Assembly (NCBI RefSeq): GCF_900167185.1
Contig: NZ_FUWM01000010.1
Span: 26,076-90,075 of the forward strand
Direction: 5' to 3'
Source of the DNA: Selenihalanaerobacter shriftii
GTDB taxonomy: Bacteria > Bacillota > Halanaerobiia > Halobacteroidales > Acetohalobiaceae
Length of the DNA: 64,000 nucleotides
Shown here piece by piece: positions 52,024 through 60,714 of the stretch (position 1 is the first letter of the stretch; the number at the start of each line of letters is the position of its first letter). The notes beneath the pieces were generated by a model that ran no database searches, was not told where the DNA came from, and was given only the letters and a program-made list of their open reading frames with translations. A program made the translations under genes and the position numbers.

Positions 52024-53034
52024 TTGGCACAGGTTAATAAATTATCTGGGAAGAAGAAAGCGGCAGTTTTATTAGTTTCAATGGGGCCTGATCTTTCCGC
52101 AGAAGTAATGAAACATTTAGATGAGGAAGATATTGAAGAATTAACTTTAGAAATTGCTAATTTAAATAAAGTTTCCTCTGATGTTAAAGATGATATCTTA
52201 GATGAATTCCATCAAATGTGTGTAGCATATGATTATTTAAATCAAGGTGGAATTGGTTATGCCAAAGAAGTATTAGAAAAAGCTTTAGGGAAACAACAAG
52301 CAGATAGTGTAATTAATCGTTTAACTGCATCCTTACAGGTGAGACCTTTTGATCAGTTGCGGAAAACAGATCCAGCTCAGCTTTTAAATTTTATTCAGAA
52401 TGAGCATCCACAAACTATTGCTTTAATTATGGCTTATCTTAATCCTGAACAAGCATCTAGTATTCTTTCAGCACTTTCACCAGAACAACAAAGCGAAGTA
52501 GCTAAAAGAATTGCTATTATGGACCGTACATCTCCAGAAGTAATTAAGGAGGTTGAAAAAGTCTTAGAACAGAAATTAGCTTCATTAATGACTAATGAAT
52601 ATTCTTCTGCTGGAGGATTAGATTCAATAGTTGATATCTTGAATTTAGTAGATCGTGGAACTGAGAAGACTATTCTAGAGGACTTAGATGAAGATGATCC
52701 AGAATTAGCCGAAGATATTAAGCAGCGAATGTTTGTATTTGAAGATATAGTTTTACTTACAGATCAAGCAATTCAGATGGTATTAAGAGAAATAGATATG
52801 GAGGATTTAGGATTAGCTTTAAAGACAGTTAATGATGAAGTAAGTGAAAAGATATTCAGTAATTTATCCAATCGAGCAGCTGACATGTTAAAAGAAGATA
52901 TGGAATTCATGGGACCTGTTAGAATTCGTGATGTAGAAGAAGCTCAACAGCGAATAGTTTCCGAGATTAGAAGGTTAGAAGATATGGGTGATATTGTGAT
53001 TGATCGTGGTGGGGAGGATGAGTTAATTGTCTAA
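52024..53034 (+). CDS. fliG: Flagellar motor switch protein FliG
   Basis: 336 residues. It carries LSGKKKAAVLLVSMGPDLSAEVMKHL, the middle-domain EHPQTIALIMAYLNPEQAS and the torque-generating C-terminal helix IDMEDLGLALKT with MGPVRIRDVEEAQQRIV. Start TTG 52024 is 9 bases after GGGAGGG; a TTG two codons earlier is too close. It overlaps fliH by 8 bases. Confidence 0.96.
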   Translation: MAQVNKLSGKKKAAVLLVSMGPDLSAEVMKHLDEEDIEELTLEIANLNKVSSDVKDDILDEFHQMCVAYDYLNQGGIGYAKEVLEKALGKQQADSVINRLTASLQVRPFDQLRKTDPAQLLNFIQNEHPQTIALIMAYLNPEQASSILSALSPEQQSEVAKRIAIMDRTSPEVIKEVEKVLEQKLASLMTNEYSSAGGLDSIVDILNLVDRGTEKTILEDLDEDDPELAEDIKQRMFVFEDIVLLTDQAIQMVLREIDMEDLGLALKTVNDEVSEKIFSNLSNRAADMLKEDMEFMGPVRIRDVEEAQQRIVSEIRRLEDMGDIVIDRGGEDELIV

Positions 53035-53803
53035 TGTAATCAAATCTTTCCAGGTTAATCAAAAAAAGACGGTTGAATTATTTAATAAGGACAAAGAAAT
53101 TAAGCAGGAAGATAATAATCAAAAAAATTCTAACGATATTTCTGAACAAAGAGAGAGATCTAAACAAAAAACAGATAAAGTATCAAAGATAAAATCAAAG
53201 ATACTAACTGAAGCTAAAGTAGAAGCAGAAAAGATAATTACCAATGCTCAGCAAGAATCAGAACAGATCAAAGAGTCAGCTAGGCAAGAGGCAGAAGAGA
53301 TAAAAGAAGAGGCATATCAGACAGGACTAGCTCAAGGTAAAAGTGAAATTAAGGATAAAGGTTGGCAAGAAGTTGAGACTGTAATAGATAGATTAAACCA
53401 GTCTATAACTGGCTTGAATCAAGACTATGAAGAAAAACTGGCTGAATTGAATAATGAAGTTTTAGAATTGACCATAGCCATCGTTAAAAAGATAATTAAG
53501 CAGGAATTAAAGTCTGATCAAACCGTAATTTATAGTTTGATTGAAGATGCTTTACAGTTATTAAATGGTGAAGACGAAGTAGTTGTTAGAGTTAACTTGC
53601 GTGATTTAGACGTTGTTAGAGGATATAAAGAAAGGTTCTTAGATTTGAATTCTAATTTAAATAATATTAAATTTATTATGGATGATGAAATAGAGATTGG
53701 AGGTTGCATAGTAGAGGCAGATTTTGGTGGGTTAGATGCTACAGTTACCTCTCAATTAGAGAAAATAGCCGATAAATTATTGGAAGTGAATAAGAATGAG
53801 TGA
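53027..53803 (+). CDS. fliH: Flagellar assembly protein FliH
   Basis: 258 residues: an N-terminal charged coiled coil (about 40-120) with AKVEAEKIITNAQQESEQ and a C-terminal V-ATPase-E-like domain (LNGEDEVVVRVNLRDLDVV, EIEIGGCIVEADFGGLDATV). It is the stator that regulates the FliI ATPase. A TTG start inside fliG and an 8-base overlap with fliI indicate coupled translation. Confidence 0.9.
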   Translation: MSNVIKSFQVNQKKTVELFNKDKEIKQEDNNQKNSNDISEQRERSKQKTDKVSKIKSKILTEAKVEAEKIITNAQQESEQIKESARQEAEEIKEEAYQTGLAQGKSEIKDKGWQEVETVIDRLNQSITGLNQDYEEKLAELNNEVLELTIAIVKKIIKQELKSDQTVIYSLIEDALQLLNGEDEVVVRVNLRDLDVVRGYKERFLDLNSNLNNIKFIMDDEIEIGGCIVEADFGGLDATVTSQLEKIADKLLEVNKNE

Positions 53804-55112
53804 GATTTTAGATGGAACGAAGTTAGCGGCTAAGTTGGATTCAATGTCGCCGATCACTAACTTTGGTAAAATAAGACAAGTAGTAGGTTTGATTATTGAA
53901 TCTGAAGGTCCTAACGTTACTTTAGGTGAAATATGTTTGATTAAATCTCAAACAAGTTCTAAGCCAATCCAGGCAGAAGTAGTCGGCTTTAAAGATAATA
54001 AGGTACTACTAATGCCTTTAGGAGAAATGGAAGGCATTGGGCCGGGTTGTAGAGTAGAGGCTACGGGTACTTCTCTTAAAGTCAAAGTCGGTGAAGATTT
54101 ATTAGGACATGTCTTAGATGGATTAGGAAATCCTTTAACAGATTTAGAGTTAAATCAATTAGGTCGAGAATATGCGGTACATAATACTCCACCAAATCCT
54201 TTGACCAGAAAACGGATTACTGAACCTTTGTCAGTTGGTGTTAGGAGTATAGATGGGTTATTAACCTGTGGCCGTGGACAAAGGTTAGGTATCTTTGCTG
54301 GGAGTGGTGTTGGAAAGAGTACACTTTTAGGGATGATAGCTCGAAATACTGCAGCTGATATAAATGTAATTGGTTTAATTGGAGAAAGAGGAAGAGAAGT
54401 TAGAGAATTTATTGAAAGAGATTTGGGGCCAGAAGGCTTAAAACGTTCAGTAGTAGTAGTAGCTACTTCAGATCAACCAGCATTAGTTAGATTAAAAGGA
54501 GCTTTAGTAGCAACAGCTATTGCAGAGTACTTTCGGGATCAAGGAAAAGATGTAATGTTAATGATGGATTCGGTAACTAGATTTGCTATGGCTCAAAGAG
54601 AAGTTGGTTTAGCTGTAGGAGAACCTCCAGCAACAAGAGGTTATACTCCATCGGTTTTTGCTATCTTACCAAAGTTATTAGAAAGAGCAGGGAATAATGA
54701 AGTAGGAACAATTACTGGACTCTATACAGTTTTGGTTGAAGGTGATGATATGAATGAACCCATAGCAGATGCTGTAAGAGGTATTTTAGATGGACATATT
54801 ACTTTAAGTCGAGATTTGGCTGCTCAAAATCATTATCCAGCTATTGATGTTTTAGAAAGTGTCAGTCGTGTAATGAATGATATTGTTGGGGAAGAACATA
54901 AGGAAGCCGCGAAACAATTAAGAGAGGTATTGGCGACATATGAAGAATCTAAAGATTTAGTTAACATTGGTGCTTATGAAGAGGGAGCTAATACACAATT
55001 AGATTATGCTCTTAATAAATTAAACGAAGCACATGACTTTTTGCAACAGGGTATTGAAGATAGGGATCAATATCAAGAAACTGTTCAGCGATTGGTATCA
55101 ATATTTAATTAG
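53796..55112 (+). CDS. fliI: Flagellum-specific ATP synthase FliI
   Basis: 438 residues, the type III export ATPase. Walker A GIFAGSGVGKSTLLGMIA, Walker B VMLMMDSVTRFAMAQREVGLA, and GEPPATRGYTPSVFAILPKLLERAG. It hexamerises and feeds substrates to the export gate. Confidence 0.97.
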   Translation: MSEILDGTKLAAKLDSMSPITNFGKIRQVVGLIIESEGPNVTLGEICLIKSQTSSKPIQAEVVGFKDNKVLLMPLGEMEGIGPGCRVEATGTSLKVKVGEDLLGHVLDGLGNPLTDLELNQLGREYAVHNTPPNPLTRKRITEPLSVGVRSIDGLLTCGRGQRLGIFAGSGVGKSTLLGMIARNTAADINVIGLIGERGREVREFIERDLGPEGLKRSVVVVATSDQPALVRLKGALVATAIAEYFRDQGKDVMLMMDSVTRFAMAQREVGLAVGEPPATRGYTPSVFAILPKLLERAGNNEVGTITGLYTVLVEGDDMNEPIADAVRGILDGHITLSRDLAAQNHYPAIDVLESVSRVMNDIVGEEHKEAAKQLREVLATYEESKDLVNIGAYEEGANTQLDYALNKLNEAHDFLQQGIEDRDQYQETVQRLVSIFN

Positions 55113-55142
55113 TGTCCTTCTAAATTGAGGGGTTGATAAAAA

Positions 55143-55607
55143 ATGAAAAAGTTTAAATTTAAGTTAGAAAAAATTTTAGATTATCGTCAGCAAGAGGAAG
55201 ATATGATTCAGCAAAAATTAGCTAAAATAAAAGAAGAATTAAATAAGGCAGAAACTCAATTAAATAATTTAGTTAATAATAAAAAGCAAAACCAGGCTGA
55301 ATTAAAAGAAAAGGAAATAAAAGGGATTGATGTCCAACAAGCTATGGTGTATAGGAATTATATTGAGACTTTAAAGGTGAAGATTACAAACCAGCAGCAA
55401 ACTGTTACAGAGATTAGGGAAAGATCTACTAAGTGTAGACGGAAGTTATTAGAGAAGCGTAAAGAGTGTAAAATGCTAACTAAGCTAAAAGAGAGAAAAA
55501 TTTCAGAATATCAAAAGGGATTTTTAAGAAAAGAGCAGAAACAGATTGATGAATTAGCTACTAATAACTTTAATCGTCAGAGAGAAGAGATAGAAGCAGT
55601 TATTTAG
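55143..55607 (+). CDS. fliJ: Flagellar chaperone FliJ
   Basis: 154 residues, almost entirely coiled coil with the family's KFKFKLEKILDYRQQEED start. It sits in the FliI hexamer like the gamma stalk of F-ATPase and escorts export chaperones. Confidence 0.9.
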   Translation: MKKFKFKLEKILDYRQQEEDMIQQKLAKIKEELNKAETQLNNLVNNKKQNQAELKEKEIKGIDVQQAMVYRNYIETLKVKITNQQQTVTEIRERSTKCRRKLLEKRKECKMLTKLKERKISEYQKGFLRKEQKQIDELATNNFNRQREEIEAVI

Positions 55608-55625
55608 ATCAGGAGGAGTTTTCAG

Positions 55626-56159
55626 GTGAAGAAATTATATTTAGCGATAGTAATATTAATTATAATAGTAGTTGCTGTAGGGTTTGGATTACAGACATTT
55701 GGTATTCTAGATTTGAAAACTTTGGTTTTTAATAAGGTTAAAAGAATGCCAGTAGTCAAAGATGTAGTAGCTAGTCAGGAGATTCAAAAAGGTTTAAAAG
55801 ACAAGCTTAGCAAGAAAGAGTCAGCTATAAATAAATTAAAAAATCAAAAAGAAGATCTTCAAGCTAAATTTGAACGTCGAGAAGAAGAATTAAAGGTTCG
55901 CTCTCAAAAAATAGAAGATTTAAAAAAGGAGCTCACTAAGTTAAAAAGTCAGAAGAAGAAACAGGAAAATAGAGTTAAGCAGCTAGCTGGAATTTATGAA
56001 GCTATGGAAGCTAGAAAGGCTGCACCAGTGATTGCTGAATTAGATGATGATTTGGCAGTTCAAATTTTAGTAAGATTAGATTCAGTGAAAGCAGGAGAAA
56101 TTTTAAGTCAGCTTGACCCTAAAAAGTCTGCTGAGTATACAAAAATTTTATCAAAATAA
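55626..56159 (+). CDS. MotE/YlxF-like protein
   Basis: 177 residues with an N-terminal membrane anchor (about 5-25), a coiled coil (about 60-125) and a C-terminal MgtE-N-like helical domain (AAPVIAELDDDLAVQILVRLDSVKAGEILSQLDPKKSAEYTKIL). This matches the MotE/YlxF family between fliJ and fliK in Firmicutes. MotE proteins of other bacteria guide MotC, but in Firmicutes the role is unclear. GTG start. Confidence 0.85.
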   Translation: MKKLYLAIVILIIIVVAVGFGLQTFGILDLKTLVFNKVKRMPVVKDVVASQEIQKGLKDKLSKKESAINKLKNQKEDLQAKFERREEELKVRSQKIEDLKKELTKLKSQKKKQENRVKQLAGIYEAMEARKAAPVIAELDDDLAVQILVRLDSVKAGEILSQLDPKKSAEYTKILSK

Positions 56160-56191
56160 ATAATATTCTTAGAAAGGAGGTGAGGTAATAG

Positions 56192-57778
56192 GTGTTACAA
56201 GCATCATTTATACAATCAAATAATATTTTAGAAGCTAGTAACAGAAAAAACAATACATTTGAGAATAATGATTACACCATTGATGGAAGCAAAGACAAAG
56301 TAAGTAATGAATTATTTTTGACAAAGTTAAAGCAAGTGGTTGCTGGAAAGAATAAGAATTCAAATAACAAATCAATTTCTAAAGAGTTACCTGGTAATAA
56401 AATAACAGATGAAAGTATAAACTTGAATTTAAAGAAAGAAGAGATTGAAAAATTAAAGAAATTTTTGACTCAGTCTGGGTTTGATTTATCTACTACAGAA
56501 ATAGAAGAATTATTAGCTTCTATAGGAGATATGTACCAACAGTTAGTTAATTTAGAAGTTAATGAAGTATCATTTGAATCGACAACTAATTATAATAAAT
56601 TTGAGGCTATTAAGACAAAACTATCTAATTTAATTAAAAATTTCGGTGATATTAAAGAAACTAATTCTCTAGCTTCACAACACAAGCAAACTAAAAGTCA
56701 AATAAGTGATTTAATGTCTAAGTTAGTTGATTTAAAAGAGATTCTTAATAATTTAGATAAAGAAAAACTAGATCAAATATTAAAAACTAATTCTAAGTTA
56801 AGTAATAACTTTAAAGAAACAAGTCAAAAATTAAGTAAATTACTTCAAAAACACGGAATTACTAAGGAACAAATTAAGTTTACTAAGCAAAAAAAACATG
56901 ATGGGAAAATTTTATTTAAAAATAAAGAAAATATAGCAAAAGAACAGAATGCTAAAGGTAATTCTAGTTCCAGTTCAAATAAAAAGTTAAAGGCTCAAGT
57001 TAGTAATAAGACTAGTACTACTAATACTAATAAGACTAGTACTAATATACAATTTAATGATCCACAACAGGCATCTACGAGCCAAAATATAAAATCTAAT
57101 CAGCAGTTTAAGAATCAAACTGTAGATTTTAATCAAAATTTAGTTCCAAAAGATAGCTCTGAATTTAAATTAGGTAAAGAAGGACTTAATCTGAAAATGA
57201 AAATAGATTCTGAATTAGAGTCTTCAAACGATAATAGAGTTAATATTGAGGAGCAGATTGGAATTAAGAGTAGTAAACTTAATAGAATGTCTATGAGTAC
57301 TAATAATGATATGGTTAATCGAGTGGATCAAACTAAAATTATTAATCAAATCAACGAGCAATTAGAGCAGTTAAAGTCATTAGGCAAAAATGAATTGACA
57401 TTAAAATTAGAGCCAGAATTTTTAGGGAAATTAAATCTTAAAATGGCAATGGAAGATGGAATAATGACAACTAAATTAATGGCAGAGAATTATCAAGTAA
57501 AGAAGATAATTGAAGCTCAATTGCCACGGCTGAGAAATGAATTATCAGCCAAGAATATTGAACTAGGGGAAGTAGTGGTAGATGTAGGAACAGAAGATGA
57601 TTTTAGCAATTCACAGAATAGTAATTACTTTAATGAGAGAAATTTTTCTAAAGGGAATAATGGGAATCAACAGAAAGTCGATTCTGAATTGATAGATGAA
57701 GTAGAGATAAAAGAGTTAAATTCATCGTCATTAATAAACTCTCACATAGGTAGTGATTCTATAGATTATGTTATTTAA
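56192..57778 (+). CDS. fliK: Flagellar hook-length control protein FliK
   Basis: 528 residues. A long, low-complexity Asn/Ser/Lys-rich N-terminal ruler (1-380) and a conserved C-terminal Flg_hook domain (LGKNELTLKLEPEFLGKLNLKMAMEDGIMTTKLMAENYQVKKIIEAQLPRLRNEL). It measures hook length and switches export specificity. The ruler is poorly conserved, as is usual. GTG start with AAAGGAGGTGAGG upstream. Confidence 0.92.
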   Translation: MLQASFIQSNNILEASNRKNNTFENNDYTIDGSKDKVSNELFLTKLKQVVAGKNKNSNNKSISKELPGNKITDESINLNLKKEEIEKLKKFLTQSGFDLSTTEIEELLASIGDMYQQLVNLEVNEVSFESTTNYNKFEAIKTKLSNLIKNFGDIKETNSLASQHKQTKSQISDLMSKLVDLKEILNNLDKEKLDQILKTNSKLSNNFKETSQKLSKLLQKHGITKEQIKFTKQKKHDGKILFKNKENIAKEQNAKGNSSSSSNKKLKAQVSNKTSTTNTNKTSTNIQFNDPQQASTSQNIKSNQQFKNQTVDFNQNLVPKDSSEFKLGKEGLNLKMKIDSELESSNDNRVNIEEQIGIKSSKLNRMSMSTNNDMVNRVDQTKIINQINEQLEQLKSLGKNELTLKLEPEFLGKLNLKMAMEDGIMTTKLMAENYQVKKIIEAQLPRLRNELSAKNIELGEVVVDVGTEDDFSNSQNSNYFNERNFSKGNNGNQQKVDSELIDEVEIKELNSSSLINSHIGSDSIDYVI

Positions 57779-57793
57779 TTTGGAGGTGAAAAT

Positions 57794-58207
57794 ATGAATG
57801 GTATAATGCCGACATCAGGAGCTGCGGTGACTGGGGAGCCAACAAAACTTAAGAACAATAGTTCTGCTATGGGTAAGGATGAATTTTTAAAACTACTAAT
57901 TACTCAATTAAAGCATCAGGATCCTTTAAAGCCAATGGATAATAAGGAGTTCATTGCTCAAACTGCTCAATTTTCTTCTTTAGAACAGATGAATAGTATG
58001 AATTCAAACTTAACTAAATCTTTAGATATGCAGCAGTTAACGCAAATGAGTGGACTGGTTAATAAGGAAGTTACAGTCTTAGATTCAAATACTGGAGATG
58101 AAGTAACAGGGATTGTAGAGAAAGTAAAGATGAAAGATGATGGTCCTAGATTAGTAATTAATGGACAAGATTATAACTTAGGAAGCGTTAATGAAGTTCT
58201 TGGATGA
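57794..58207 (+). CDS. flgD: Flagellar hook assembly scaffold FlgD
   Basis: 137 residues, the short Firmicute form with only the N-terminal export and capping region: MGKDEFLKLLITQLKHQDPLKPMDNKEFIAQTAQFSSLEQM, then a small beta domain (VNKEVTVLDSNTGDEVTGIV). The FlnIII-like part found in enterobacteria is missing. It caps the growing hook. Confidence 0.94.
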   Translation: MNGIMPTSGAAVTGEPTKLKNNSSAMGKDEFLKLLITQLKHQDPLKPMDNKEFIAQTAQFSSLEQMNSMNSNLTKSLDMQQLTQMSGLVNKEVTVLDSNTGDEVTGIVEKVKMKDDGPRLVINGQDYNLGSVNEVLG

Positions 58208-58229
58208 TTTGAGAGGTAGGTGGATATAG

Positions 58230-58622
58230 ATGGATAATCGAATCTATTCAAAGAGACCTATTGGTCCTTTACAGAAACCGCAGCAAAAGCAGAATAATCA
58301 AGTTAATAAAAAACAGAAAAAAGGTTCCTTTAATGAAATTTTTCAGAAAGAATTAGAGCACAAGACTGAAATTAAATTTTCAGGACATGCTAAAAAGCGA
58401 TTAAATGCTCGAAATATAAATTTAACAAATAATGATTTGAAAAAATTAGAGAAGGCAGTTACTAAAGCTGAGGATAAAGGATCAAAGGAATCACTAATTC
58501 TAGTTAATAAAGTAGGATTCGTAGTTAGTGTCGAGAATAAGACAGTCATTACTGCTGTTGACAATCAGAGTATGAAAGAGAATGTTTTTACTAATATTGA
58601 TAGTGCAGTGGTTATGGATTAA
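58230..58622 (+). CDS. Flagellar operon protein, TIGR02530 family
   Basis: 130 residues: FSGHAKKRLNARNINLTNNDLKKLEKAVTKAEDKGSKESLILV and VENKTVITAVD match the 'flagellar operon protein' family placed between flgD and flgE in Firmicutes. The N-terminus has a poly-Gln/Lys stretch. The function is not established. Confidence 0.88.
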   Translation: MDNRIYSKRPIGPLQKPQQKQNNQVNKKQKKGSFNEIFQKELEHKTEIKFSGHAKKRLNARNINLTNNDLKKLEKAVTKAEDKGSKESLILVNKVGFVVSVENKTVITAVDNQSMKENVFTNIDSAVVMD

Positions 58623-58627
58623 GAATT

Positions 58628-58692
58628 AAGGCTGGACCTCTGATGAGGAAGCCTTAAAAGCCGTGGACTGAACGAAGCGGTTTGTAATTTAA
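58628..58692 (+). promoter_or_regulatory. Two hairpins with GGA motifs before flgE
   Basis: AAGGCT-GGA-CCTC-TGAT-GAGG-A-AGCCTT forms a compact stem with an internal bulge. AAAGCCG and CGGTTT then form a second stem whose loop is TGGACTGAACGAAG. Three GGA triplets lie in bulges, loop or stem edge and a fourth is in the flgE Shine-Dalgarno. No T run follows, so these are not terminators. Confidence 0.5.
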
Positions 58693-58724
58693 TGATTTTA
58701 AAAATTTAGGAGGTCGATGAAGTT

Positions 58725-60359
58725 ATGATGCGTTCGATGTATGCTGGTGTGTCAGGATTAAAAGCTCATCAGACAAAGATGGATGTAATAGGTAATAATA
58801 TATCTAATGTGAATACGGTTGGTTATAAGGGAAGTAGAGTTACTTTTAAAGAAATGTTAAGTCAAACATTAAAAGGAGCATCTTCTCCTCAGAATGGTCG
58901 AGGAGGTACTAATCCTCAACAGGTTGGTTTAGGAGTTGCTTTAGGAAGTATAGATACTAGTATGGAACAAGGTAATTTACAGTCTACTGGAAAGATGACT
59001 GATGTTTCCATTCAGGGTGAAGGATTCTTTATGGTGAATGATGGAAAGCAGAATGTATATACTAGAGCAGGTTCACTTTCATTTGATGAAGATGGATTTT
59101 TAGTAAATTCATCTAATGGTTATCGAATTCAAGGTTGGAAAGCCGCAGAAGATGGCACTATTTCTAAAACTAATGCTGAAAATATTGAAGATATAACTTT
59201 AGATGAGACTATGGATGCGTCAGCTACTACAAATATAAATTATACTGGTAATTTAAATGCAGCAGCAGAGAATACTTTAACTGCAAGTCCTAGTAAGATT
59301 CAGATAGAAGATGGAACTAGTGGTGCTACTGATAATGTTAGTGTAAGTTTAAATAAGACAGAAAACTTTAATCAGTGGAAATTTTCACTTTCAGCAGAAA
59401 ATTCTTCAAGTAATATTACTAACGGGACAGGATATATTACTTTAGATGAAGCAGGGAAGATTTTAGGAATTAACACTGCTAAGGATGGTAGTGGAACTGA
59501 TTTAACAATAGCAGGCAATGAACCAACAATTGATATAGGAGGCACCGGTGACACTGTTGCCTTAGATCTACCAAGTGTTAGTGATTCTTTATCATCTACT
59601 CCTTTATTCAAAGGAGCAGAAGCTGCTGGTGAAACAGTAGAAGGAGATTATACATTAAATGCTAAAAGAACAATTACTACAGATGTCTATGATTCCCAAG
59701 GAACATTACATACAATTGATTTAACTGCTAAGAAAGTGGGAGACAATACTTGGGAAATCGAGAATAATGATGTAGATGTTAGTGATGCAACAATGAGTAC
59801 TGCAAGTTGGTTAAGTAATTCTCCACATACTATTAATTTTGATGCCGATGGTAATGTTGTTGGAGGTGGAACAGTAGACTTAACTTTTGATCCTAATGGA
59901 GGAGCAGCTGATGGTCAGGCAGTTGCTTTAGATTTTTCTAATTTCACACAATTTGCCGGAGATATGACGGCTGATTTTGATACTTCTGATGGTTATGGAC
60001 AAGGTGATTTAAAAAGCTTTACTATAGATGGATCAGGTGCAATTACTGGTTCTTATGATAATGGTTATAATAAAACATTAGCTAAGATAGGAATTGCTAG
60101 TTTTAGTAATCCAGCAGGAATGTCAAGAGAAGGAGACACATTATTTAGTGTTTCTAATAACTCAGGAGATCCTCAAATCGGTTTAGCCGGTACTGGCGGA
60201 CGAGGAATGATAGCACCAGGAACTTTAGAAATGTCTAATGTTGATTTAGCTCAACAATTTACAGAAATGATTACAGCTCAAAGAGGTTTCCAGTCAAACT
60301 CTAAAATAATCAGTACATCTGATGAGATGTTACAGACATTAGTTAACTTAAAGAGATAA
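58725..60359 (+). CDS. flgE: Flagellar hook protein FlgE
   Basis: 544 residues: the N-terminal SMYAGVSGLKAHQTKMDVIGNNISNVNTVGYKGSRVTF and C-terminal MSNVDLAQQFTEMITAQRGFQSNSKIISTSDEMLQTLVNLKR are hook/rod motifs. The middle contains an inserted, Thr/Ser/Asn/Asp-rich region (about 160-420) with NGGAADGQAV. Either of two adjacent ATGs could start it; AGGAGG lies 11 bases upstream. Confidence 0.95.
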   Translation: MMRSMYAGVSGLKAHQTKMDVIGNNISNVNTVGYKGSRVTFKEMLSQTLKGASSPQNGRGGTNPQQVGLGVALGSIDTSMEQGNLQSTGKMTDVSIQGEGFFMVNDGKQNVYTRAGSLSFDEDGFLVNSSNGYRIQGWKAAEDGTISKTNAENIEDITLDETMDASATTNINYTGNLNAAAENTLTASPSKIQIEDGTSGATDNVSVSLNKTENFNQWKFSLSAENSSSNITNGTGYITLDEAGKILGINTAKDGSGTDLTIAGNEPTIDIGGTGDTVALDLPSVSDSLSSTPLFKGAEAAGETVEGDYTLNAKRTITTDVYDSQGTLHTIDLTAKKVGDNTWEIENNDVDVSDATMSTASWLSNSPHTINFDADGNVVGGGTVDLTFDPNGGAADGQAVALDFSNFTQFAGDMTADFDTSDGYGQGDLKSFTIDGSGAITGSYDNGYNKTLAKIGIASFSNPAGMSREGDTLFSVSNNSGDPQIGLAGTGGRGMIAPGTLEMSNVDLAQQFTEMITAQRGFQSNSKIISTSDEMLQTLVNLKR

Positions 60360-60360
60360 T

Positions 60361-60480
60361 TGAGTTAGTGAGGAGATTGTAGTTAGTGTTAGTAATCAGT
60401 GGCGGTGTCAGTAGTTAGGGGTTCTGCCACTGACAACTGACACTGACATTGACATTGACATTGACATTGACATTAAATAA
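60361..60480 (+). repeat. Hexamer array and inverted repeats before flbD
   Basis: From 60437 to 60472 the hexamer CTGACA occurs twice and TTGACA four times in tandem, preceded by CTGACAA. Upstream, CAGTGGC (60397-60403) is inverted at GCCACTG (60426-60432), and GTGTCAGT (60405-60412) at ACTGACAC (60436-60443). This separates flgE from flbD by 136 bases in an otherwise tightly packed operon. I see no gene in it. Confidence 0.75.
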
Positions 60481-60495
60481 AAAGGGGTGAATTCT

Positions 60496-60687
60496 TTGAT
60501 TGAAGTTACTAAGCTAAATGGTAAAGTATTAGTAATCAATTGTGAGCTAATAGAGTTAATAGAATCTACTCCAGACACTATTATTTCATTAACAACTGGA
60601 AGAAAGATAGTTGTACAAGAGGGTAGTGAATTGATCATAGGACGAGTGATTAAATATAAGCAAGAGATAAATAAGGGATTTGAATAG
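60496..60687 (+). CDS. flbD: Flagellar protein FlbD
   Basis: 63 residues: IEVTKLNGKVLVINCELIELIESTPDTIISLTTGRKIVVQEG matches FlbD, a small protein of unknown function between flgE and motA. Start TTG 60496 gives the family's usual N-terminus, with AAAGGGGTGA upstream; a GTG at 60487 lies in that Shine-Dalgarno. Confidence 0.9.
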   Translation: MIEVTKLNGKVLVINCELIELIESTPDTIISLTTGRKIVVQEGSELIIGRVIKYKQEINKGFE

Positions 60688-60714
60688 ATTATGTTCTAGA
60701 AATGAGGTGGGAGA

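Noticed and set aside
58628-58692. Possible hammerhead ribozyme, from CTGATGAG and ACGAA
   Set aside because: The bases after CTGATGA cannot pair with those before the GAA, and there is no stem III with an NUH cleavage site. Two ordinary hairpins explain the sequence better.
60408-60638. A minus-strand frame with a run of Met-Ser repeats
   Set aside because: The repeats are only the translation of the TGACAT hexamer array on the other strand, and the frame covers flbD.
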